In this document: positions 7,076-16,052 of the stretch, one piece after another
Numbering within the stretch: the first letter of the stretch is position 1
Layout: the number at the start of each line of letters is the position of its first letter
Translations under genes and position numbers: made by a program
Notes under the pieces: model-generated
Seen by the model: the letters and a program-made list of their open reading frames with translations, nothing else
Told to the model about the DNA's origin: nothing
Database searches by the model: none
Assembly: GCA_000437915.1 (NCBI GenBank)
Contig: FR900999.1
Span: forward strand, 245,932-309,931
DNA: 64,000 nt
Source: Subdoligranulum sp. CAG:314
Lineage (GTDB): Bacteria > Bacillota > Clostridia > Christensenellales > CAG-314
Reading direction: 5' to 3'

Positions 7076-8671
7076 ATGAAAAAGGACAACAAAAAAAATT
7101 ATATTCTTCATATTTTGCTGCCCTGTCTCGTTTACAGCTCGGCGGGCGGCATACTTACCGGCGCGGTCATTTTCGGTTTCAGGGTTATGACCGATTGGCT
7201 CAACAAAACCGCAGTTGTGCTTTACGACGCGGTTTGCGCCGACCTTTGGCTGCTGCCGCTGTTTTTTCTTGCGCTTGCGGCGCTTGCGTTTTTGCTTTCT
7301 GTTATCCTGAAATGGGCGCCCTCCGCCAACGGAGGAGGTATTCCCACGGCGATGGGGATTTTGCGCGGCATTGTTACCTTCAAATGGCTTCGCACGTTTG
7401 TCGGAGTCATAGCCTCGTCGGTAATCACATTTTTTGCGGGAATGCCTTTGTGCAACGACGGTCCGAGCGTGCTTTTCGGCGCGTCGCTGGGGAGGGGAGT
7501 AAATTCTCTTCTCGGCGGCAAAAAGGGCGCCGCATGGGACAGGTATGTCATGACGGGCTGTGCGGGAGCGGGGTTTGCCGCCGCCACAATGTCGCCGCTG
7601 ACGGCTGTGTTTATCGCGTTGGAGGAAATACACAAGAAATTTTCCCCCATGCTGCTTATGACGGTTTTTTCAAGCGTACTGTCCGCAACCGCAACCACCC
7701 GACTTTTGGGAGAGCTGTTCAAGGTTGACACCGCGTTCTTTCATTTCGGAGAAATGCCTTCTCTCGGACTTTCCGATATTTGGCTTCCCGTTGTGCTGGG
7801 CTGCGCCGTAAGTCTGTTTGCCGCTTTGTTTTTGCTGCTCGCCCGTTCGATAAACCATCTGTTTATAAACAAGCTCAAACGCATACCGCATTTTTTGCAG
7901 CTGACATTGGTTTTTGTGCTGTGCGGAGCGGCGGGGCTTTGGGCAAGGGATTTTATCGGCGGAGGACACGAGCTGATTGTTCACATAAACGCGCGCAGCG
8001 TTGTTCCGCTTGCGTTGCTTTTGATTTTTTGTCTTAAATTTTTCCTCGTGCCCGTGGCAAACGTGTCGGGCGCGACGGGCGGACTTTTTATACCGACGCT
8101 CGCGTTGGGCGCGCTTATCGGCGCGCTGCTTGCGGAGCTGTTTATCGCTTGGGGAGTTAACCCCGATTATTACAAAATTATAGTCGTGCTTTCGATTTCC
8201 GGGTTCATGTCCGCCGCTTCCCGCGTTCCGCTGTCCGCGATTATGCTTGCGTTGGAAGCCATGAACGGCACGGGAAACATATTGTTTATCGCGGTTTCCG
8301 TATCGGTTTCTTTCATGCTTTTAGAGTTGACAAAGCTTCCCGCAATCAACGACATAGTGCTGGAAACCACTATAAAAATTTCCACTCACGAAAGACAGCC
8401 CAAAAACGTTGAAATTTCGCTCGAAGTAAAGCCGGACGCTTTTGTCGCGGGCAAGACGGTGCGCGACGTGCTTTGGCCCGCAAATACGATAATCCTTTCG
8501 GTGACGCGCGCGGAGCACACGGAGAGCGAGAACGGAGAGCGTTTGACTAAGGACGGCCAAAAGGAGCTTAAAGCGGGAGACATACTCAGGCTGCGCTTTC
8601 AGACGTATGACGAAGAGACAACCGTTTCAGGACTTTTGGCTTTGCTTGGCGAACAAAATTTAGAAACCTGA
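7076..8671 (+). CDS. ClC-family anion channel or transporter with C-terminal TrkA-C-like domain
   Basis: ClC proteins carry chloride or other anions, often in exchange for protons. The 531-residue product has the ClC pore motifs NGGGIP (usual GSGIP) and GGLFIP (GxFxP), plus the EE pair that normally includes the internal proton-transfer glutamate (IALEEIH). The gating motif, normally GREGP, reads CNDGP, so the external gating glutamate is apparently aspartate. The last 90 or so residues, outside the membrane, resemble a TrkA-C (RCK-C) ligand-binding domain. ATG 7076 was chosen over 7049 because GGAG lies four bases before it. Whether it is a channel or an exchanger is undetermined. Confidence 0.85.
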   Translation: MKKDNKKNYILHILLPCLVYSSAGGILTGAVIFGFRVMTDWLNKTAVVLYDAVCADLWLLPLFFLALAALAFLLSVILKWAPSANGGGIPTAMGILRGIVTFKWLRTFVGVIASSVITFFAGMPLCNDGPSVLFGASLGRGVNSLLGGKKGAAWDRYVMTGCAGAGFAAATMSPLTAVFIALEEIHKKFSPMLLMTVFSSVLSATATTRLLGELFKVDTAFFHFGEMPSLGLSDIWLPVVLGCAVSLFAALFLLLARSINHLFINKLKRIPHFLQLTLVFVLCGAAGLWARDFIGGGHELIVHINARSVVPLALLLIFCLKFFLVPVANVSGATGGLFIPTLALGALIGALLAELFIAWGVNPDYYKIIVVLSISGFMSAASRVPLSAIMLALEAMNGTGNILFIAVSVSVSFMLLELTKLPAINDIVLETTIKISTHERQPKNVEISLEVKPDAFVAGKTVRDVLWPANTIILSVTRAEHTESENGERLTKDGQKELKAGDILRLRFQTYDEETTVSGLLALLGEQNLET

Positions 8672-8724
8672 CCGCCGCTGTAAAAAAAATTGTCCGTGCC
8701 CTGTTCCCAACAGGTTTAAAACCG

Positions 8725-8753
8725 TTGACAAAAGGCCATTTTTGCAATATCTT
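8725..8753 (+). promoter_or_regulatory. Promoter of typA
   Basis: Consensus TTGACA at 8725-8730, 17-nt spacer, TATCTT at 8748-8753. Confidence 0.6.
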
Positions 8754-8782
8754 TGTTATCGGTATTTTTACGGGAGAATATT

Positions 8783-10621
8783 TTGAAAGTCAGAGAAGAT
8801 TTGAGAAACGTAGCCATCATAGCCCACGTAGACCACGGCAAGACGACGCTGGTCAACGAAATACTCAAACAGGGCGGTATATTCAGAGAAAATCAAAGCG
8901 TAGCCGACAGGGTGATGGACTCCAACGACCTTGAACGCGAACGCGGTATAACTATACTTGCAAAAAACACGTCGGTTTATTACAAGAACACGAAAATAAA
9001 TATTGTGGACACGCCGGGGCATGCGGACTTCGGAGGAGAAGTGGAGCGTGTGCTTAAAATGGTAAACGGCGTTCTGGTGCTGGTCGATGCGGCGGAGGGT
9101 CCCATGCCTCAGACGAGGTTCGTTATGCAAAAGGCGCTCGAATTGGGGCACAAGCTGATACTTGTAGTAAACAAGACGGACAGACCGGACGCAAGACTCA
9201 ACGAGGTGGAAAACGAAATTCTCGATTTGCTGCTTGAACTCAACGCAAACGAATCGCAGTTTATGAGTCCGATAATATACTGTTCCGGGCGCAACGGAAC
9301 CGCATCGGAGGATTTCCGCAAACAGGGAATCGATTTGAAGCCCTTGTTTGAAGCAATAATCAATCATTTCGAGCCGCAGACGGTCGACGAGCAGGGAGCC
9401 TTTCAGATGCTTGTTTCTTCCATAGACTACAACGATTACGTGGGAAGAATAGCCGTCGGCAGGATAGAAAGAGGTACCGTGAGGGTAGGCGACGCCGTAT
9501 TGCTTGTCAATTTCAATCAGCCCGACGCGCCTGCGAAGCAGGGGAAAATAGTGACTGTATTTCAAATCGACGGTTTGAGCCGCAAGCCTGTCGAAAGCGC
9601 GGAAGCGGGAGACATCGTCTGCATTTCCGGTCTTGAAGACGTAACCATAGGCGACACCGTATGCAGTCCGCAGGACCTGACTCCCGTGCCGTTTGTTAAA
9701 ATAAGCGAACCTACCGTCGAAATGACTTTCAGCGTAAACGACGGTCCCTTTGCGGGCAAGGAGGGAAAGTACGTAACGACAAGGCATCTGCACGACCGCC
9801 TTTTCAGGGAAATGCTCAAAGACGTTTCTCTCAAAGTGGAAAAAACCGATTCGGCGGATTCCTTTAAGGTGTGCGGAAGGGGGGAGATGCACCTGTCCAT
9901 TTTAATCGAGACGATGCGGCGGGACGGCTACGAGTTTCTCGTCGGAGCTCCCAAAGTGCTTTTCAAGCGCATTGACGGAGTTTTGTACGAGCCGATGGAA
10001 AAGCTTGTGGTGGACGTGCCCAATGAAAAGACGGGCGTCGTCTTTCAGAGCATGGGCGAACGCAAGGGCGAGCTGCTCAATATGGAGAACGTAAACAACC
10101 GCGTGCGGATGGAGTTTTCGGTACCCGCGCGCGGACTGTTCGGATACAAGAGTCAATTCTTGACCGACACGCGTGGAGAAGGCGTTTTCAATACGGTATT
10201 TTACGGCTATCAGCCTTTCAAGGGGGAAATAGAACGCAGGCAGACAGGCTCGCTCGTTGCTTTCGAGACGGGAGAGGCGGTGACTTACGGCTTGTTCAAC
10301 GCGCAGCAGCGCGGCGCGCTGTTCATTGTGCCCGGAACGGAAGTTTACGAGGGCATGGTGGTGGGGGTTTCTCCCAAAAGCGAGGACATAAGCGTAAACG
10401 TGTGCAAGAAAAAGCATCTCACAAACACGCGCGCTTCGGGCAGCGACGACGCGCTCAGACTCGAAACTCCGCGTATTTTGAGTCTTGAAGAGGCAATAGA
10501 GTTTATCGACGACGACGAGCTTTTGGAAATCACACCCAAAAACATACGAATAAGAAAGACGATTCTCGACACGGAAAAACGCCTTAAAGCCAATTTCCGC
10601 AAGAGAGAGCAAAAGGTCTGA
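8783..10621 (+). CDS. typA: Ribosome-associated GTPase TypA/BipA
   Basis: Translational GTPase that binds the ribosome and helps ribosome assembly and stress growth. The N-terminus has the P-loop region [10 protein letters not shown], then RGITIL (switch I), [10 protein letters not shown] (G3) and NKTDRPDAR (G4). EF-G-like domains II, III and V and a BipA-specific C-terminal domain follow. The start is taken as TTG 8783, six bases after GGGAGA. This gives 612 residues, the usual TypA length, and begins four codons before the conserved N-terminus. An ATG at 8753 in the same frame would add ten unconserved residues and overlaps the -10 box. Confidence 0.92.
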   Translation: MKVREDLRNVAIIAHVDHGKTTLVNEILKQGGIFRENQSVADRVMDSNDLERERGITILAKNTSVYYKNTKINIVDTPGHADFGGEVERVLKMVNGVLVLVDAAEGPMPQTRFVMQKALELGHKLILVVNKTDRPDARLNEVENEILDLLLELNANESQFMSPIIYCSGRNGTASEDFRKQGIDLKPLFEAIINHFEPQTVDEQGAFQMLVSSIDYNDYVGRIAVGRIERGTVRVGDAVLLVNFNQPDAPAKQGKIVTVFQIDGLSRKPVESAEAGDIVCISGLEDVTIGDTVCSPQDLTPVPFVKISEPTVEMTFSVNDGPFAGKEGKYVTTRHLHDRLFREMLKDVSLKVEKTDSADSFKVCGRGEMHLSILIETMRRDGYEFLVGAPKVLFKRIDGVLYEPMEKLVVDVPNEKTGVVFQSMGERKGELLNMENVNNRVRMEFSVPARGLFGYKSQFLTDTRGEGVFNTVFYGYQPFKGEIERRQTGSLVAFETGEAVTYGLFNAQQRGALFIVPGTEVYEGMVVGVSPKSEDISVNVCKKKHLTNTRASGSDDALRLETPRILSLEEAIEFIDDDELLEITPKNIRIRKTILDTEKRLKANFRKREQKV

Positions 10622-10630
10622 GTTTTTTAA

Positions 10631-10658
10631 GCTGCGGTGCAAAACCGCAGCTTTTTTT
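10631..10658 (+). terminator. Terminator of typA
   Basis: GCTGCGGT pairs with ACCGCAGC and is followed by seven T. Confidence 0.85.
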
Positions 10659-10678
10659 GTAAAAATGCTCTAAATCTG

Positions 10679-10707
10679 TTGACAATAGTCCGAAACGGGA
10701 CTATAAT
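10679..10707 (+). promoter_or_regulatory. Consensus promoter of the MarR-MATE operon
   Basis: Perfect TTGACA (10679-10684) and TATAAT (10702-10707) with the optimal 17-nt spacer. A palindrome fills the spacer (see 10687), so a bound repressor would block polymerase. Confidence 0.85.
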
Positions 10708-10728
10708 GTGCTCCGTCCGAAATCGGAC
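10687..10728 (+). promoter_or_regulatory. Two tandem palindromic operators, probably for the downstream MarR
   Basis: Site 1 at 10687-10702 (AGTCC, GAAACG, GGACT) sits between -35 and -10. Site 2 at 10715-10728 (GTCCGA, AA, TCGGAC) covers the likely start point. They share the core GTCCGAAA..GGAC. Spacing between the two centres is about 27 bp. Autoregulation by the MarR product is inferred from position. Confidence 0.7.
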
Positions 10729-10747
10729 TTTTATAAGAGGCATAATC

Positions 10748-11227
10748 ATGAACGAAAAAATGAACAGAATCGAATCTCTTTACAATATGCTTTACAAGGA
10801 AACGGACGAAATTTACGGAAAGCTTGCGCATTTTTTCGGAATGACGTCGACTGCCTTTTGGCTGCTTTATTTTATTCGAGAGAAAAACCATTGCACGCAG
10901 AGCGAAATCGCATCCCGTCTCTCCATACCCAAGCAAACGGTAAATTCATCTCTCAAGCGTTTGGAAAAAGACGGGTTCATCCGTCTTGAAGCCGATTCGG
11001 ACAATCACAGGAACAAGCTGTTGAGCTTTACCGAAAAGGGAGAGGAGCTTGCGAAAAGCACGATAGACCGAGTTTTTGAACTTGAAATTTCCGCTTTTTC
11101 CCGTTTTGACGACGAGGAAGCGGATATGTTTCTTGCGCTTGCCCGAAAGCACGTTGCCATGCTGGCCGGCGAAGCGGAAAAAATTCTTAAAAAGCGCGCT
11201 TCGGAACACGGGGAGGAAAGTATATGA
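10748..11227 (+). CDS. MarR-family transcriptional regulator
   Basis: A 159-residue winged-helix protein. The central region has the recognition pattern QSEIASRLSIPKQTVNSSL followed by the wing, and flanking helices form the dimer interface. It probably represses its own operon through the two palindromes just upstream, with release by a compound exported by the MATE pump. ATG 10748 is preceded by GAGG; the longer open frame from 10637 would run through the promoter and is discarded. Its TGA overlaps the ATG of the MATE gene by four bases, so the two are translationally coupled. Confidence 0.88.
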   Translation: MNEKMNRIESLYNMLYKETDEIYGKLAHFFGMTSTAFWLLYFIREKNHCTQSEIASRLSIPKQTVNSSLKRLEKDGFIRLEADSDNHRNKLLSFTEKGEELAKSTIDRVFELEISAFSRFDDEEADMFLALARKHVAMLAGEAEKILKKRASEHGEESI

Positions 11228-12561
11228 AGCAAAGAATACAGCTTAACGAGCACTTTACCTACGGAAAGCTTTTGAGGTTTGCCCTTCCGTCGATAATAAT
11301 GATGATTTTCACTTCGGTTTACGGCGTTGTGGACGGACTTTTCGTGTCCAATTATGTGGGAAAAACCGCTTTCGCTTCTGTAAATCTGATTATGCCCTTT
11401 ATCATATGTACGGGAGCAATCGGTTTTATGCTCGGAACGGGCGGCAGCGCCATAGTCGGCAAAACTTTGGGCGAGGGGGACAGAGAAAAAGCAAACCGCT
11501 ATTTTTCAATGCTTGTTTACGCCACGATAGCGCTGGGCGTGCTGATTGCGATATTGGGACTTGTCGCAGTAAAGCCCGTAGCGCGTCTTTTTGGTGCGGA
11601 AGGCGAGCTGCTGGACGGCTGTGTGACCTACGGTTCGATTTTGCTTGCGTTTCAGCCGTTTTTTATGCTGCAATCGGCATTTCAGAGCTTTTTTGCAACT
11701 GCCGAAAAAACATCCGTCGGCCTGTGGGTAATAGTGGGCGCGGGATTAACCAACATTTGGCTGGATTTTGTTTTTGTCGGGATTTTGCATTGGGGAATCT
11801 GGGGCGCCGCGCTGGCAACGGGTATAAGCGAGGTTGTCGGCGGCGTAACTCCCGTCGTCTATTTTTCGGTAAAAAACGGCAGCCTGCTCCGCCTGACCAA
11901 AACGCGTTTTTACGGAAAAATTTTTCTCAAGGTTTGCGGAAACGGCTCGTCGGAATTTCTTACCAACATTTCCTCCGCAGTAGTGGGCATGCTTTACAAT
12001 TTTCAGCTGATGAAGCTGGCGGGAGAGGACGGTATATCTGCTTACGGTGTAATCATGTACGTCAATTTCGTTTTTCTTGCCATATTTTTCGGTTTTTCCA
12101 TTGCATCGGCGCCTGTTTTCAGCTATCATTTCGGAGCGGACAACAAAGCCGAGCTGAAAAGCCTTTTCAGAAAAAGCATGACAATCGTGGTGATTTTCGG
12201 CGTCGTGCTTGCGGGAGCGTCACAGCTTTTGACCGTGCCCTTGTCCAAGCTGTTTGTGGGAGATTATCAAGGTCTTTACGAGATGACCGTGCGCGGAATG
12301 AGATTGTTTGCAATATCCTTCCTTGTGCAGGGAATAAACATTTTCGGCTCGGCGTTTTTTACCGCGCTCAACGACGGTTTGGTTTCCGCCGTGCTTTCCT
12401 TCGGCCGCACGCTTGTCTTTCAGGTTTCCGCCGTGTTTCTCCTGCCCTTGCTTTTGGGGCTTGACGGTATCTGGCTGGCGGTGGTTGCCGCAGAGCTTCT
12501 CGCGCTGGTTGTTACCGTGGTCTTTTTCGCTGCGAAAAGAAAAAAATACGGATATGCATGA
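11224..12561 (+). CDS. MATE-family multidrug/toxin efflux transporter
   Basis: A 445-residue protein with twelve predicted membrane helices and the MATE twofold repeat. MATE proteins export cationic drugs or metabolites using Na+ or H+ gradients. The N-terminal helix region PSIIMMIFTSVYGVVDGLF and later GTGGSAIVG are typical of the DinF/MepA-like branch. It shares a four-base ATGA overlap with the upstream MarR gene, so expression is probably induced by its substrate. No terminator is obvious after it. A second, unlinked MATE gene lies at 23095-24570. Confidence 0.88.
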   Translation: MKQRIQLNEHFTYGKLLRFALPSIIMMIFTSVYGVVDGLFVSNYVGKTAFASVNLIMPFIICTGAIGFMLGTGGSAIVGKTLGEGDREKANRYFSMLVYATIALGVLIAILGLVAVKPVARLFGAEGELLDGCVTYGSILLAFQPFFMLQSAFQSFFATAEKTSVGLWVIVGAGLTNIWLDFVFVGILHWGIWGAALATGISEVVGGVTPVVYFSVKNGSLLRLTKTRFYGKIFLKVCGNGSSEFLTNISSAVVGMLYNFQLMKLAGEDGISAYGVIMYVNFVFLAIFFGFSIASAPVFSYHFGADNKAELKSLFRKSMTIVVIFGVVLAGASQLLTVPLSKLFVGDYQGLYEMTVRGMRLFAISFLVQGINIFGSAFFTALNDGLVSAVLSFGRTLVFQVSAVFLLPLLLGLDGIWLAVVAAELLALVVTVVFFAAKRKKYGYA

Positions 12562-12607
12562 AACGCGCCGCGGCGTCGAATTACGTCAAAATTCCTTTCG
12601 TTTTGCG

Positions 12608-12636
12608 TTGCGCATTTCAGCCTTAAATGTTATACT
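12608..12636 (+). promoter_or_regulatory. Promoter of the EamA transporter gene, leaderless arrangement
   Basis: TTGCGC at 12608-12613, 17-nt spacer, TATACT at 12631-12636. Only six bases separate the -10 from the ATG at 12643 and there is no ribosome site. Confidence 0.55.
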
Positions 12637-12642
12637 TAAAAC

Positions 12643-13671
12643 ATGATTGAGGAACGGAACGAAAAAAAAGGCGTCGCGCCTTACCTGCTGCTTTTGCTTT
12701 TGACGACGGTTTTGTGGGGCATAGGATTTGTAGTGACCGAACAGCTGACGCAAAACAACGTGCCCGTATTCATGCTCTTTGCAATTCAGTTTGCCATAGG
12801 CGCGTTTTGTCTGGCGTGGTTTGCCTTTTTCGGCAAAAAAGCCGAGCGCAAGCCTCCTTCGGCAGGCGAGGCGATAAACGGCTTGCTTTTGGGACTTTTG
12901 CTGGGAGCCGCCTTGGTGCTTAAACATTTCGGTTTGGATTCGTATTCCCAAGGGACGGACAAGAGTTATTTTTTTTCTTCGGCGTTCGTGCTTTTCGTGC
13001 CCGTACTTGTATGCGTTTTTGAAAAAAGATGGGCTTTGAAAGAACTCATAGACGGATTGATTGCGTTGACGGGACTTGCGCTTTTTTACAATATGTTTCA
13101 TAAGTCCGATTTCTTTTTCAGTCTGTTCGACGGCTTGTCGCTTATGGGAGGAATCGCCTTCGCGTTTTATTATTATCTTTTGGGCAGGTACGCAAACAGA
13201 TTCGACACCGCGCGTTGGGTTTTTTATCAGCTGGCGACAGTGGCAGTTGTCTGTTCGGCTTTCACTCTGATTTTTGAAATGAAATATATGTCGGAGATAA
13301 AAAACGGCATGGAAGTTGCCTTCGGGCTGATTTATCTCGGCGTATTTTGCACGGGGCTGGCTTATTTTATACTTGTGCTGGCGCAGAAAAGACTGCCGTC
13401 GCCGTCCGTTTCACTGGTTGTGGGCGGGCAGTCCGTCTTTGCTTTTCTGTTTGCCTGGGCTATGGGCTACGTCGCATTGGAGAGCGCCTCGACCGTGGTT
13501 GGGACGGTGATAATAATCGTTGCCGCGCTTTCCTCGCTTGCGGTAAGACCGGAAAAGTTTTATCTGTCCTTCGGACGTATTTTCCGTATCGCGAAATATT
13601 CCGAAGAAAAAACCTGCGAAAAAAACTCCGTCGAAGACGTAAAAGAAAAAGATTCTGCCTCCGACGGCTGA
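12643..13671 (+). CDS. EamA/DMT-superfamily transporter
   Basis: A 342-residue protein with ten predicted helices in two EamA repeats; the motif TTVLWGIGFV opens the first. Family members export or import metabolites such as amino acids or nucleotide sugars, and the substrate here cannot be read. The C-terminus ends in a hydrophilic Lys/Glu/Asp/Ser tail of about 30 residues. The start codon is only six bases from a -10 box and lacks a Shine-Dalgarno, so a leaderless transcript is likely. A hairpin terminator follows at 13698. Confidence 0.85.
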   Translation: MIEERNEKKGVAPYLLLLLLTTVLWGIGFVVTEQLTQNNVPVFMLFAIQFAIGAFCLAWFAFFGKKAERKPPSAGEAINGLLLGLLLGAALVLKHFGLDSYSQGTDKSYFFSSAFVLFVPVLVCVFEKRWALKELIDGLIALTGLALFYNMFHKSDFFFSLFDGLSLMGGIAFAFYYYLLGRYANRFDTARWVFYQLATVAVVCSAFTLIFEMKYMSEIKNGMEVAFGLIYLGVFCTGLAYFILVLAQKRLPSPSVSLVVGGQSVFAFLFAWAMGYVALESASTVVGTVIIIVAALSSLAVRPEKFYLSFGRIFRIAKYSEEKTCEKNSVEDVKEKDSASDG

Positions 13672-13697
13672 AAGGGGGATTTTTTGTCAATACTTGT

Positions 13698-13726
13698 GAC
13701 GCGTCTTGAAAAAACGCGTCGTTTTT
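13698..13726 (+). terminator. Terminator after the EamA gene
   Basis: GACGCGT pairs with ACGCGTC, followed by GTTTTTG. Confidence 0.65.
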
Positions 13727-13764
13727 GTATTTAAAAATAATTTCGGAAAAAACTAAAAAAGTTA

Positions 13765-13793
13765 TGGACAAAACAAGAGCTATGATTTATAAT
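13765..13793 (+). promoter_or_regulatory. Promoter of the CoA-transferase operon
   Basis: TGGACA at 13765-13770, 17-nt spacer, TATAAT at 13788-13793; leader of about 40 nt with GGAGG before the ATG. Confidence 0.6.
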
Positions 13794-13841
13794 ACGAATA
13801 TGAATTTGTTTCATAAATTTGAAACTTTACGGAGGTAAAAA

Positions 13842-15161
13842 ATGGATTTAGGCAAAAAGATGATAAGCGTAGAACAGGCATTGTCTCTGGTCAAAAGCAA
13901 CGACCACATCGTGTCCGCGCTTGCGCCCGCCGAAGGCGCCGCTTTTCTCGGCTCGCTGCATACGATAGCCGACCGTGTAAAGAACGTCACCGTTACAAGC
14001 TGTCTGCCGATGGGAAATTTTGAATACATGACCAATCGCGCTTATGCCGACAGCTTCAATGTCGACGGGTGGTTTTTCACTCCCGCGCTGAGAAAAGCCA
14101 TGCCAAACGGCAACGTCAGTCACGTGCCGCAGCAGCTTTCCACGGCGGCATTGAAACGTCTTTGTCATCTGAAATGCAATATATTTATAGGCAACTGCTC
14201 TATGCCTGACAAGCACGGATACGTTTCGTTGGGACTGTCCAACACATATGAAACGTATGTTATGGAAAGGGCGGACATTGTAATACTTGAAATCAATCCC
14301 AACGTGCCCCGCACATTCGGAGATGTCTTTATACCGGTAGACGAGGTGGATTATTTTATCGACGCCGATTACGCAATACCCGAAATACCCGACGCTCCCT
14401 GCAATGAAAAAGACCTTGCCATAGGCAAGACGATAGCCGAGTTTATCAACGACGGCGACACCATACAGCTGGGAATAGGAGGCATACCCAACGCCGTTGC
14501 CGAGTCCCTTTACGGTCTCAAACATCTCGGCGTGCACACCGAGCTTTACACTACGGGCATGATGAAGCTCACGAAAGCCGGCGTTATCGACAACAGCAGA
14601 AAAACGCTGCATAAAGGCTCCGCCGTCACTACGATGATTATCGGCACGCGCGAGCTTTACGATTTTGTAGACGACAACCCCGGAATCATGGTAATGAACG
14701 GTATGTATACCAACGACGCTTACGTTATCGGGCAAAACGACAATCAGATTTCCATAAACACCACGCTGGAGGTTGACCTTACGGGACAGTGTTGCAGCGA
14801 GAGTCTGGGCTCGGTTCAGTTCTCGGGCAGCGGCGGACAGGCGGATACCGCTATCGGCGCGCAAAAGAGCAAAAACGGAAAATCCTTCATAGCGCTCTAT
14901 TCCACGGCTATGGCGAAAAATCCCGACGGTACGCGCACCGAGGTCAGCAAAATAGTGCCTCAATTGAAGCCCGGCGCGACGGTGACGCTCAGCCGAAACG
15001 ACGTGCAGTACGTTGTCACCGAATACGGCGTGGCGGATTTGCGCGGCACAAGCATAAGAGAGAGAGTGGAAAAGCTCATCGCCGTTTCTCACCCCAAATT
15101 CAGAGAGCAGCTCACCAAAGAGGCTTATGAAATAGGTCTGGTGTACAAAAAGCAGGTTTAA
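13842..15161 (+). CDS. Acetyl-CoA hydrolase/transferase family, 4-hydroxybutyrate or butyrate CoA-transferase-like
   Basis: Moves CoA between acyl groups through a glutamyl-CoA intermediate. The 439-residue product matches the length of the AbfT/Cat2-type family and has the glycine loop GIGGIPNAV near 211-219. It also has His-Thr-Glu at 232-234, which falls where the family catalytic glutamate (Glu238 of the clostridial enzyme) is expected. The C-terminal half carries GSGGQADTA and EYGVADLRG, both typical. Substrate could be 4-hydroxybutyrate, butyrate, propionate or acetate. It is the first gene of a unit with an alpha/beta hydrolase ten bases downstream. Confidence 0.85.
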   Translation: MDLGKKMISVEQALSLVKSNDHIVSALAPAEGAAFLGSLHTIADRVKNVTVTSCLPMGNFEYMTNRAYADSFNVDGWFFTPALRKAMPNGNVSHVPQQLSTAALKRLCHLKCNIFIGNCSMPDKHGYVSLGLSNTYETYVMERADIVILEINPNVPRTFGDVFIPVDEVDYFIDADYAIPEIPDAPCNEKDLAIGKTIAEFINDGDTIQLGIGGIPNAVAESLYGLKHLGVHTELYTTGMMKLTKAGVIDNSRKTLHKGSAVTTMIIGTRELYDFVDDNPGIMVMNGMYTNDAYVIGQNDNQISINTTLEVDLTGQCCSESLGSVQFSGSGGQADTAIGAQKSKNGKSFIALYSTAMAKNPDGTRTEVSKIVPQLKPGATVTLSRNDVQYVVTEYGVADLRGTSIRERVEKLIAVSHPKFREQLTKEAYEIGLVYKKQV

Positions 15162-15171
15162 GGAGTTTCTT

Positions 15172-15984
15172 ATGCAATTTGAAATCGACGGCGTAAAGCT
15201 TTTTTACGAGGTAAGAGGCAACCAAAACTCCGACGTTGCGATTGCGTTTTTCAACGGCGTAATGGCGACTACAAACAGCTGGTACGGTATGCTTGACGGG
15301 TTTGAAAAGCTGGGTTTCAAAATCGTTCTTCACGATTTTATGGGGCAGATGAAGTCGGACAAGCCTCAAAGGAGCATGTATTCCTTTGAAGAGCATTGCC
15401 GTCAGGCAAAAGCTCTGCTTGACAGTCTCAACGTCAAAAAGGTGCACATAGTGGGCACTTCTTACGGCGGAGAGACGGGTATGAAATTCGCTTTGATGTA
15501 TCCCGAATTCGTCGCGTCTCTTTCGATTATAGATTCGGTAAGCGAGGTGGACGAAATTTCGCGCTGTTTCGTTTCAAGCTGGAAAACTCTGGCGGACAGC
15601 GGGGACGGCGAAAAGTTTTTCTGGGGCATGGCGCCGAGCATTTACGGCGGCAAATTCATTGCGGAAAACAAACAGATGCTGGAAAAACGCGCTCAGGCGT
15701 GCAAGCTTATCGGAAAGGATTATTACGAAGGACAGAAAATTCTGTACGACACCTTCTGCAACGACCTCGATTTTACTTCGGAGCTTAAAAACATCGTTTG
15801 TCCTACGCTCATTATCTGCGGCGAAAACGATATTTTGAAGCCTCCCGCGATGTCTTTGCTCATGCACAGAAACATCGAAAATTCGGAATATGTCGTGCTT
15901 CCGGAGTGCGGTCACGTCGCGATTTTTGAAAAGCCTAAGGAGCTTGTTTCGGTTATTTTGGGCTTTATATTTAAGAACAGCTGA
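15172..15984 (+). CDS. Alpha/beta hydrolase
   Basis: A 270-residue cytoplasmic hydrolase of the alpha/beta fold. The nucleophile elbow is GTSYGGE and the catalytic histidine is probably in ECGHVAIFEKP near the C-terminus. Fold members cleave esters, thioesters or other bonds. The gene begins ten bases after the CoA-transferase with its own AAGGAG, so both proteins are made together. A role with acyl-CoA or its products is plausible but inferred. A strong terminator follows. Confidence 0.85.
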   Translation: MQFEIDGVKLFYEVRGNQNSDVAIAFFNGVMATTNSWYGMLDGFEKLGFKIVLHDFMGQMKSDKPQRSMYSFEEHCRQAKALLDSLNVKKVHIVGTSYGGETGMKFALMYPEFVASLSIIDSVSEVDEISRCFVSSWKTLADSGDGEKFFWGMAPSIYGGKFIAENKQMLEKRAQACKLIGKDYYEGQKILYDTFCNDLDFTSELKNIVCPTLIICGENDILKPPAMSLLMHRNIENSEYVVLPECGHVAIFEKPKELVSVILGFIFKNS

Positions 15985-15986
15985 AA

Positions 15987-16014
15987 AAAAAGGACGCCTT
16001 TAAGGCGTCCTTTT
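15987..16014 (+). terminator. Terminator after the alpha/beta hydrolase
   Basis: AAAAGGACGCC and GGCGTCCTTTT form a perfect stem. Confidence 0.8.
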
Positions 16015-16052
16015 CAACGTATAAAAAAACTGCCTATACGCACAACTAAATT

